A stretch of DNA of 64,000 bases from RGIG3528 sp045616485 (GTDB lineage Bacteria; Bacillota; Clostridia; Lachnospirales; Lachnospiraceae). Each line of letters opens with the position of its first letter. The stretch's first letter is position 1. A program made the position numbers and the translations under genes. The stretch lies in assembly GCA_045616485.1 (NCBI GenBank), contig JAZLGU010000065.1, positions 1-64,000 of the forward strand, given 5' to 3'. Below, piece by piece: positions 42,062 through 49,685 of the stretch. A model generated the notes under the pieces. The model had not been told where the DNA came from and ran no database searches. It saw only the letters and a list, made by a program, of their open reading frames with translations.

Positions 42062-43591
42062 ATGATTGAAGAAGGAAAAATTTACCTGGGGCTTAATGAT
42101 AGCGACATCCCCCAAAGAGTGTATATGCATTTATCTCAGGCCAATCGTCATGGTCTTATAGCCGGAGCCAGCGGTACCGGTAAAACTATCACCATGAAGG
42201 TTTTAGCAGAAGCTTTTTCCCAGGCAGGTGTCCCTGTTTTTATGGTAGATGCAAAGGGTGATGTCTCAGGTATCAGTGCCGATGGCGCAGATAATGAGGG
42301 CATTCAAAAACGTATCGATAAATTCGGGGTAAGAGACAGCTTTACCCTCCGTTCATATCCCACCATGTTTTGGGACATTTATGCCGAGGGTGGCCATCCT
42401 GTCCGCACCACCGTATCAGATATGGGACCAGAGCTTCTCTCCCGTCTTATGGGCCTTTCTGACGCTCAGGAAAGCGTCATGAACGTTGCTTTTCGCGTGG
42501 CCGACGATAAAGGTTACAAAATACTGGATCTTAAGGACCTTAGGGTAATGCTGAACTATGTAGCAGAACACAGAGTGGAAATCGGTCCCAAATATGGCAG
42601 TGTAGCTACCGTATCCGTAAATGCAATATTAAGAGCTCTTATTCCTCTTGAGGATAAGGGCTGTGAGCTCTTCTTTGGAGAGCCTGCTCTGGATATTCGT
42701 GATTGGATGAGAGTTGCTCCTGATGGACGTGGTTATATTAATGTGCTTCATGCTGCAAAGACCATGGAAAATCCTTCCATTTACTCCATGTTTATGCTGT
42801 GGCTGCTGGCTGAGCTTTTCGAAAACCTGCCGGAAGCCGGGGACGCAGAAAAGCCCAAGCTTGTATTCTTTTTTGACGAGGCCCACCTTCTTTTTTCTGA
42901 TGCCCCCAAGGTACTGATTCAGAAAGTGGAGCAGACCGTAAAGCTTATTCGTTCCAAAGGCGTAGGCGTATATTTTGTTACCCAGTCACCTTCCGATATC
43001 CCTGATGCTGTACTGGCTCAGCTTTCCAATCGTATTCAGCACGGCTTGAGAGCCTACACGCCTGCTGAGCAAAAGGCTGTAAAAGCAGCTGCCCAGACCT
43101 TCCGCCCCAATCCACTCTTCAAAGCAGAAAACGTCATGATGGAGCTGGGAACAGGCGAAGCGCTGGTATCCTGTCTGGATGAGCATGGTGTGCCTCAAAT
43201 CGTCGAAAAAACCAGCATCATGTGTCCTGAAAGCCTTATGGCTCCATGCACTGAAGGCACCAGGACCTATGCTCTGGAACATTCACCTGTATTCGGAAAG
43301 TATGACGACATGGTGGATAATTTCTCAGCCTATGAGGCTCTGGAACAAGAGAAAGAACTGCAAAAAAAGGAAGCTGAAATAGCTGCCAAAGAAGCTGAAC
43401 TGCAGAAAAAAGAGGCAGAGCTGCAAAAGCAAAAGGAAAAAGAAGAAGCCTTAAAAAAGAAAGAAGAAGAGAAAAAGAAAGCCCAAAAGGACAAGGCTGC
43501 AGAACGAAGAAAAAATAAAATCGAGTCCCAGTTGATACAGGCCGGTGGACAGATTCTAAAAAGAGGTCTTTTAGGCATTTTAAAATTTTAG
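42062..43591 (+). CDS. HerA-like P-loop ATPase (DUF853) with charged coiled-coil tail
   Basis: A 509-residue cytosolic ATPase of the HerA/FtsK superclass: Walker A GASGTGKTITM near 36, Walker B KLVFFFDEAHLLF near 272, arginine-finger region SNRIQHGLRAYTP. The DUF853 subfamily (YjgR-like) has no defined function. Residues about 425-485 are an extreme Lys/Glu/Gln coiled coil made of imperfect KKEAEL repeats, followed by a short hydrophobic end (GGQILKRGLLGILKF). The ATG is 20 bases after the asparagine-synthase-like gene, so it is in the same operon. An unexpected partner, since HerA proteins usually act on DNA; a role as motor or scaffold is conceivable. Confidence 0.85.
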   Translation: MIEEGKIYLGLNDSDIPQRVYMHLSQANRHGLIAGASGTGKTITMKVLAEAFSQAGVPVFMVDAKGDVSGISADGADNEGIQKRIDKFGVRDSFTLRSYPTMFWDIYAEGGHPVRTTVSDMGPELLSRLMGLSDAQESVMNVAFRVADDKGYKILDLKDLRVMLNYVAEHRVEIGPKYGSVATVSVNAILRALIPLEDKGCELFFGEPALDIRDWMRVAPDGRGYINVLHAAKTMENPSIYSMFMLWLLAELFENLPEAGDAEKPKLVFFFDEAHLLFSDAPKVLIQKVEQTVKLIRSKGVGVYFVTQSPSDIPDAVLAQLSNRIQHGLRAYTPAEQKAVKAAAQTFRPNPLFKAENVMMELGTGEALVSCLDEHGVPQIVEKTSIMCPESLMAPCTEGTRTYALEHSPVFGKYDDMVDNFSAYEALEQEKELQKKEAEIAAKEAELQKKEAELQKQKEKEEALKKKEEEKKKAQKDKAAERRKNKIESQLIQAGGQILKRGLLGILKF

Positions 43592-43599
43592 AAAAGTCA

Positions 43600-43678
43600 A
43601 AAAATTGTCAGGGGGACGTGTCAAATTGACAACTTTTTCAAAAAGTTGTCAATTAGAAACGTCCCCCTGACAATTTTT
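43600..43678. terminator. Near-perfect 79-base hairpin made of two inverted REP-like units
   Basis: The left arm (43600-43638) and right arm (43640-43678) match at all but two positions around a single central base. Each arm contains the unit TTGTCA...CGTCCCCC...TGACAA seen in tandem at 2320-2379, with A/T tracts on the outside. It lies between the convergent HerA-like and ABC exporter genes, nine bases after one stop and three before the other, and should terminate both. Confidence 0.85.
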
Positions 43679-43681
43679 ATA

Positions 43682-45472
43682 TCACACTCCCGTAGGTCCG
43701 GAAGGTGTATTATTACTAGGTACAAATGGCATTTCAGTCAGATTCACCTGATCCATACCGGAAAGTCCCATGGAAAGGAATTCATCCGGCACTTCTGCCA
43801 TTTCTTTATTTTGAATCTTAATCTCACGATCACAGTATTTAATAATGCTGCGTCTATGCGTAACAATAAGGCATGTAGGTCTGGGCGTCAGCTCCTGCAG
43901 CCCCTGAATAACCTTCTGTTCTGTTTCTTCATCAAGAGCAGATGTAGCTTCATCCAGGATAAGGAAAGGTGCATGACGTACAAAAGCACGGGCTATGGCA
44001 ATACGCTGAGCCTGTCCTTCTGAAATGCCATGACCACGCTCACCGATACGAGTATCGATCTGCTGAGGAAGCTCCATAACAAAATCATATCCCGCTGCCA
44101 GCTTAAGTGCTTCATACATCTCTTCAGTAGTAGCATTCAGATTGCCCATACGGATATTTTCTCTGATTGTTCCTGAAAACAGGGTATTACCCTGTGGCAC
44201 GTAGGAGATAAACTCTCTGGTACCGGCATTGGCGTTTTCCTTGCCGCCATCTGTATTGTAGAAGGAGATGTCGCCCTTATAGTCACTCATAAAGGACATA
44301 ATAAGGCGAAGCAGCGTAGTCTTACCTATGCCTGACTCACCTACGATTACTACAAACTCTCCTGGCTTAATATCCAAAGAAACGCCCTCAAGTACGGTTT
44401 CGTTCGCCAGATAGCCAAATGTAACATTATTTACATTGACACCGATCTGGGTACCATGCTCCATATGCTCAGGCAGCTTCTTTTCCAATGGAATGTTCTG
44501 CAGCTCCATTATACGCCCTGCTGAGGCTAATATGGATACTACACGGGGCACCTGCTGAGAAAGGGCTATAATAGGCGCCTGAACACGGTTAATCAATGTA
44601 AGATAAGCTGTCATGGTACCTATCAGAATCTTACCTAAAGCAAGCTGAGTAACACCGTAGGAAAAAGCCACAATATATCCCAACTGGAATGTAGTAGACA
44701 TTACTGTCGACATTGCTATGGACAGCTTTGTCTTTTTAAATACCCAGTGAAATCTGTTCTCTCTAAGCTCTGTAAGCTTATCGGCAGAGTACTGCTCATT
44801 GGCAAAAGTCTTAACGATAAGCAGATTGGCCAGACTTTCCTGAAGGAAAGAACGATAATCCGCCTCGGACTCCTGCACCTTGACCTGAAGCTTCTTCATC
44901 TTTTTTCCCAGAAGCATGGCCGCCAGGGCTGCAACGGGAGCTATAAGAAGGGCAAAAATTGCCAGCATCGGAGACTGCGAGAACATATAGATAAACATTC
45001 CAATCAGCGTAAAAAACTGAATAATAATCTGAGGAACAGTACCTATAATACCGTCAGCAACAGCACCTGCGTCACTGGTAAGTCTGGTCATCAAGTCACC
45101 TGTGTGGTACTTCTTCACATCCATCCAGTGTGCATTTATTATCTGTTCATACACCTGTTTTCTTATACCAAAAGAAAAGTGCTCATTCAGCATGGTAGAG
45201 AGAATACCCGTAATCACCCCTACTACCTGCAGAGCCACTATTAATACAAGATAAGAAATAAGGAGTGTTTTAAACTCCTTACCCTCAACTGCATTATTTT
45301 GTACATTTTTTGTGATATCGACCATCCAGATAGACACGAATGTCTCTCCCAGGCCGACCAGAAGGAGCAGACCTATCTTCCAGGCATATGGCTTGGTATA
45401 GTGCATAAGCCATCTAAAATATCGGCCCTGATTTTTGCGGTCTCTCCATAAGGCTTTAAGCTTATTATTCAT
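43682..45472 (-). CDS. ABC exporter, fused membrane and ATPase domains (lasso D-like)
   Basis: A 596-residue half-transporter. Six membrane segments between residues 30 and 310 (ABC_membrane), then the ATPase: Walker A GESGIGKTTLL near 380, signature ISEGQAQRIAIARAF (a variant of LSGGQ), Walker B FLILDEATSALDE. It has no N-terminal C39 peptidase, so any leader must be removed by another protease. ATG 45472 follows directly on the stop of the PqqD-like gene, a tight pair. Exporters in this position in lasso-peptide clusters secrete the mature product and give self-immunity. A lipid or glycan substrate is the alternative. Confidence 0.88.
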   Translation of the reverse strand: MNNKLKALWRDRKNQGRYFRWLMHYTKPYAWKIGLLLLVGLGETFVSIWMVDITKNVQNNAVEGKEFKTLLISYLVLIVALQVVGVITGILSTMLNEHFSFGIRKQVYEQIINAHWMDVKKYHTGDLMTRLTSDAGAVADGIIGTVPQIIIQFFTLIGMFIYMFSQSPMLAIFALLIAPVAALAAMLLGKKMKKLQVKVQESEADYRSFLQESLANLLIVKTFANEQYSADKLTELRENRFHWVFKKTKLSIAMSTVMSTTFQLGYIVAFSYGVTQLALGKILIGTMTAYLTLINRVQAPIIALSQQVPRVVSILASAGRIMELQNIPLEKKLPEHMEHGTQIGVNVNNVTFGYLANETVLEGVSLDIKPGEFVVIVGESGIGKTTLLRLIMSFMSDYKGDISFYNTDGGKENANAGTREFISYVPQGNTLFSGTIRENIRMGNLNATTEEMYEALKLAAGYDFVMELPQQIDTRIGERGHGISEGQAQRIAIARAFVRHAPFLILDEATSALDEETEQKVIQGLQELTPRPTCLIVTHRRSIIKYCDREIKIQNKEMAEVPDEFLSMGLSGMDQVNLTEMPFVPSNNTPSGPTGV

Positions 45473-45736
45473 TTAGATAAACTCCAGCTCACGCATCTTG
45501 TCCAAAAATGCCATAACTTCAGTCTCGCACTGTCCACGGGACACCTCATATTCAGCTAAAAGCTTTTCAATAATATCAGCAGCTGTAGTCTCCTCTTTAA
45601 GCATATCCCAAATGTCATTACCAACACCCTTAATCATGAAATACTTGCCGGATTCAAAATCAATCATTACTTTTTCGCCAGCAAGGTCAGTCACGTTGAG
45701 ATTTTTTTTAATAACTAATTTTTCCGTCTTATCCAT
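45473..45736 (-). CDS. PqqD-family peptide chaperone (lasso B1-like, RRE)
   Basis: An 87-residue protein that covers the complete PqqD fold: three beta strands (LVIKKNLNVTDLAGEKVMID, then KYFMIKG), then three helices (VGNDIWDMLKEETTAADIIE, and the C-terminal QCETEVMAFLDKMREL). This is the RiPP recognition element that binds a leader peptide and delivers it to a modifying enzyme. ATG 45736 follows AAGGAG at ideal distance; the longer frame to 45766 is not supported. It is cotranscribed with the ABC exporter. Its presence is the strongest sign that a peptide is handled somewhere in this locus. Confidence 0.9.
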   Translation of the reverse strand: MDKTEKLVIKKNLNVTDLAGEKVMIDFESGKYFMIKGVGNDIWDMLKEETTAADIIEKLLAEYEVSRGQCETEVMAFLDKMRELEFI

Positions 45737-45836
45737 AAAATTCTCCTTACATATATAGTTAGTCAAAGTATACTACAAATTTGTTGAAAAATCCACATCT
45801 ATCTTTAAACTGACTTTTACTATTTACTATTTACTT

Positions 45837-48665
45837 TCAGCCCTTGAATAGCTTCATTTCTTTAACTATCCTGCCTCGTCTACCGGCTTTTTCATATATT
45901 TCCCTTGTGTCAGTCTGCCTCAGCTTCTTATTATTTCTTATGAAAACTACGTAAGTGACTACCCAGAGTACCGGCCAGAAAAGAATTATCCTGGAAGTCC
46001 TAGGATGATTTAATCTCATCTGGTGATGGAATTCTCTTATGTAATCCCATGGACTGCTGCCTCTTAATGCAACCATTCTTTCCTTGTTGGCATGTCCGAA
46101 TTCTTCACCTTCGAAGATATCCAGTAACATCGCTTTACGATCCATGCGTCTTCTGCTTTGATCCAGATCCATAAAGACCACATTTTTTTCATCCAATCCC
46201 AGATAATCGAGACAGATTAAGGTAATCATATCAGAAAAGCCCTTCACTCCGGACTCTATTACAAGACGAAGATATATCTCTTTTTCCTCTTCAGACATGA
46301 CCTCATTATTCCAAAACACTACCCAGTCACAAAGGAGCTTCAAGCCAAAGCCTGCCCTCAGAAAATGCTGCAGCATATGCAGCAGCAGCTCATAAGCATG
46401 AAAAGCGCCGGTTAATGCAGGTATTCTGACTCCGAAAGCATTAATATACTTAGTATGATAAACGCATTCTGCCAGCAGTCCGTCCACATATTTGTTGATG
46501 GTGTTATTATCAAAAGGCTCTACCAGCATGGTATGCAGCTCTATGTCAATATTGGTTTTTTTGTAATTGAATACAATATGATGCAGAGCCGGCTGCTCTT
46601 CTTTCACATCACACCCTAGCGATATGACAATTTCCTTGGCCTGGGCCAGTTTATGGGGCTCCAGTAACAGAATGTCCACATCTCCCGACTTACGTTTTTC
46701 CGGCTTCCCATAATATTTTCCTGTGGCTATCCCCTTAAGTATCGCCACTTTGCAGTCGGCTTTTTCAAAAGCATCTGACAGATTTTTTGTCAGGAAAATC
46801 TGCCTCATGGCATAAAGCGTCATACTGTCATTTATTGCTTTTATTTCTCTGTGTAAGCCCAATGCTTCGGGCGCATCGCTACCCTGCACCAGCTCTTCTG
46901 TCTGCTTATCAAGAAGCGGCGTAACAGCATGGGCCAGCATTAAATTAAGTGTAGCCAGGATATTCGGCCGGCACTCCTTGTATTTTTCCTTCTTCTTACC
47001 TGTCAGACTTTCCTCAAGAGCCTGTAAAATCCAAGTCTCAGCCTCAGAAAACTTATCGTATAAATCTTCATCTTCTTTGTTTTCAGTTTTTCTTTCAGCC
47101 CGCTTTTCCTTGCGCTTACCTACCAGAAAAAGAAACTTTGAGTAAAGTGTCTTAAATGCCGGCATAGGTAAAGAAATCAAAAGGTAAACAAGATTGGTGA
47201 AAATCACACAGCATATCAGCCTTAGGAAAAAGGCCCGAACCAACTCTGCGCCCATCTGACTGTCAGTATTAAATATACTTACGGATGTATAAATATACTT
47301 CTGCACCAAAGCCAAAGCCACGGTAAGCATCGTATACATCATAAGCTTCAGAAAATACATGAGTGAGCTTACCTTAAGTCTGTATTTAAAAAGTATAAAA
47401 GGCTCCACCCAAAATGAAGTAAGCAGTGTGGAAATCATAGTCCCCAAAAATACGCCAATAATGCCGTATCTCATACCTAATGCTACGGACACCACCAGAT
47501 TCACCAGAGCTTCTATCAGTGATACCCAGCGGTCATGCTTAAATAATCCCATGGAATCTCTGAAGACCAGGGAGGGCTGGCGTACTCCCGTAAGGTAAAA
47601 ATTAATACACAGAATCATGGTGATTTTGCTATCAAATACATAGGACTCGCCAAAGCAAAATCCCACAAAAGGATCAACTACCAGGTATAAAGTGATGGCA
47701 GCAAAGCCATACAGCCATACCGCTGCTAATACTGAAGCATTATATACTTTTTTAACATGTTCATTGTCATTTGAAACGCCAAGATTACCTACAGATGCAG
47801 TAATCCCCATAAATGCCTGACTTAAAATCTGTCTGATGGAGCCTATTACCAGGTAATAATTGGAGTAACATCCCACAGCAACAGATGAAACCAGTCTGGC
47901 TAAAAGTATATTATCTGTATTATTTACTAAGACATTGCCGATCTTATGCATCATCAGGGATCGAACATTGTTATGAACGTCCCTTGTTTCAGCCTCCGGC
48001 AGCTTTTCCACATCCTTTTCCTTGAGGAAAGGAAACATTTTTTCAGCCTTTTTAGAAATGGTTATATTATAGCCCAGTGTGCAAAGAATAAGCACTGCAA
48101 GGAAGAGGATGAAATTGCCTGTTGTCAGCAGAATAACTATCTGTAAAACATTCTGAAGTACTAAAAACACAGTATGATAAAGAACATCTATGTAGCTCTG
48201 CTGGCTGGCTTCTATCAGCGTCTTTTTGTAGATCATAAAATAAGACAGCACTGAATTGGAGAGGTACATAAGATATATGACAGTCAGCCCCGGAATATGA
48301 GGATCATCCTTCATAAGATATGGCAAAAAGGGTACCAGTGCCAGGCCTGCAATAGCCACAATCCCTGCCACCATTCTGTAAAACACCTTATAAAGTCTCA
48401 TTAAAGACTTCTGCTTCTCCAAATCATTGTCAGCAATGGGCTTGTATAAAGCAAATGTAATGGCTGTCCCTACTCCCATTTCCGAAAGTGCCAGCACGTT
48501 AAGTATATCTGTAAAAAGGCCATTTACACCTACGTATTCTGCAGATAAGGTACGGGTAAAGATAATACGGGTAAAAAAGCCCATTAAAATCGCCAGGATA
48601 CGGGATCCCACCGCTACTCCTGTGTTTTTAGCCGAGTATTCTGTTCTGGTCCTTTGTTTAGTCAT
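45837..48665 (-). CDS. Polysaccharide flippase fused to a nucleotidyltransferase (NTP_transf_5)
   Basis: A 942-residue fusion. Residues 1-515 form a Wzx-type flippase with about fourteen membrane segments (start AKNTGVAVGSRILAILMGFF; MMHKIGNVLVNNTDN near 238). A highly charged linker (515-545, KRKEKRAERKTENKEDED) leads to a cytosolic domain with the polymerase-beta motif GDVDILL at 661-667 and the HHIVFNYKKTNIDIELHTM block, as in nucleotidyltransferases found beside PqqD, HprK-like and B2 genes in lasso-peptide clusters. The flippase would move lipid-linked oligosaccharide outward. The transferase half probably adds a nucleotidyl group to a protein, peptide or glycan. It is last gene of the long operon; its ATG follows the Stealth stop by three bases. 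Confidence 0.88.
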   Translation of the reverse strand: MTKQRTRTEYSAKNTGVAVGSRILAILMGFFTRIIFTRTLSAEYVGVNGLFTDILNVLALSEMGVGTAITFALYKPIADNDLEKQKSLMRLYKVFYRMVAGIVAIAGLALVPFLPYLMKDDPHIPGLTVIYLMYLSNSVLSYFMIYKKTLIEASQQSYIDVLYHTVFLVLQNVLQIVILLTTGNFILFLAVLILCTLGYNITISKKAEKMFPFLKEKDVEKLPEAETRDVHNNVRSLMMHKIGNVLVNNTDNILLARLVSSVAVGCYSNYYLVIGSIRQILSQAFMGITASVGNLGVSNDNEHVKKVYNASVLAAVWLYGFAAITLYLVVDPFVGFCFGESYVFDSKITMILCINFYLTGVRQPSLVFRDSMGLFKHDRWVSLIEALVNLVVSVALGMRYGIIGVFLGTMISTLLTSFWVEPFILFKYRLKVSSLMYFLKLMMYTMLTVALALVQKYIYTSVSIFNTDSQMGAELVRAFFLRLICCVIFTNLVYLLISLPMPAFKTLYSKFLFLVGKRKEKRAERKTENKEDEDLYDKFSEAETWILQALEESLTGKKKEKYKECRPNILATLNLMLAHAVTPLLDKQTEELVQGSDAPEALGLHREIKAINDSMTLYAMRQIFLTKNLSDAFEKADCKVAILKGIATGKYYGKPEKRKSGDVDILLLEPHKLAQAKEIVISLGCDVKEEQPALHHIVFNYKKTNIDIELHTMLVEPFDNNTINKYVDGLLAECVYHTKYINAFGVRIPALTGAFHAYELLLHMLQHFLRAGFGLKLLCDWVVFWNNEVMSEEEKEIYLRLVIESGVKGFSDMITLICLDYLGLDEKNVVFMDLDQSRRRMDRKAMLLDIFEGEEFGHANKERMVALRGSSPWDYIREFHHQMRLNHPRTSRIILFWPVLWVVTYVVFIRNNKKLRQTDTREIYEKAGRRGRIVKEMKLFKG

Positions 48666-48668
48666 GAT

Positions 48669-49664
48669 CTACTTTAATTCAAATGATGATGGCGCAGGCA
48701 GACTCTTTTCAAAAGCCCTGCTAATTATTTTTTTGGTTTTTTCAAAATCCTGTACTTCTGCATCATTGATGCAGATTACCTTCCTAACTCCATTTACTAT
48801 ACAGTCAGCAATCTTTTTATCATCACGTCCCATTTCCATATAGGCAAAATCTTTTTCAATATTGGCTGGCACAAATCTTCCTGTAAGCTTTTGCCACTCA
48901 CGGAAAAGGTACTGATTCACATCTGTATCATCTCTGAATCGATTGTGGCCTGTACTGTCCAAGGCTTCTTTTTCCTCTCCCCACACCTCTATAAAAGTAG
49001 ACTTTAAAAATGGCGATGGTCCATGCTGGGTATAAAAGCCCGTGAATCTGGGAAAAGCCAGCTCCAGCATATTGTAAGCAAAATTTTTGAAGGGATAACC
49101 TAGCTTAAAATAGGATATCTTCTGAGCTTTCATATTTTTCCGCTTGTCAAAATGCTTGGCTATGGCAATGGAATTATTAGTATATATGTGAGTCATGGTA
49201 AAATTGGTAGGATTGGCCACCACCGGCTGCAATGCCAGCATATCTCTGGGCAGACCTTTCACAAAGAAATATGATGGCTCCACTTCGCTGTTTAAGAACA
49301 TATCGTCGTTGAAAAAAACAAAATGTTCTGCCAGCCCGGGAATTCGATTTATATATATCTCTATCGCACTGGAATTAAACACCGGCAGGGTATCTGCAGG
49401 CATAAAATCCGAATGCTTAACTATATTTAATTTGGGATGTTTTGTATTCAGCCATGAAGGCAGATGCCCCTCTGTAACAAAATGAATTTTTCTTACCCAG
49501 GGAGCATAATGCTCTACCGACCTGAACCAGTATTTCAGCAAATCCCAGTCTCTAAATCGTATTTCATTGTCATTTACGCTTTGATGTGAATATTCAGCCT
49601 TCTTTTTCTGCCACTTTTCATCCTGGCCATCTACCCACAAAATAACAAAATCAATAGCCTTCAT
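48669..49664 (-). CDS. Stealth-family phosphosugar transferase
   Basis: A 331-residue cytosolic enzyme with the four Stealth blocks: CR1 IDFVILWVDGQDEKW at the N-terminus; CR2 RFRDWDLLKYWFRSVEHYAP to FVFFNDDMFLNSEV (near 42-125); CR3 TQHGPSPFLKSTF (near 212); CR4 NIEKDFAYM region (near 272). Stealth proteins transfer hexose-1-phosphate and so make phosphodiester-linked glycans such as capsules. The polymer from this locus may therefore contain sugar-phosphate links. It lies between the GT-C-like protein and the flippase in one operon, with GGGGA before the ATG. Confidence 0.93.
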   Translation of the reverse strand: MKAIDFVILWVDGQDEKWQKKKAEYSHQSVNDNEIRFRDWDLLKYWFRSVEHYAPWVRKIHFVTEGHLPSWLNTKHPKLNIVKHSDFMPADTLPVFNSSAIEIYINRIPGLAEHFVFFNDDMFLNSEVEPSYFFVKGLPRDMLALQPVVANPTNFTMTHIYTNNSIAIAKHFDKRKNMKAQKISYFKLGYPFKNFAYNMLELAFPRFTGFYTQHGPSPFLKSTFIEVWGEEKEALDSTGHNRFRDDTDVNQYLFREWQKLTGRFVPANIEKDFAYMEMGRDDKKIADCIVNGVRKVICINDAEVQDFEKTKKIISRAFEKSLPAPSSFELK

Positions 49665-49685
49665 AGTCTTCCCCCAATAAATATT

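Noticed and set aside
43330..43578. 82-residue Ser/Phe-rich ORF opposite the HerA-like coiled coil
   Set aside because: Its composition is simply the reverse complement of Lys/Glu repeats; low-complexity shadow.
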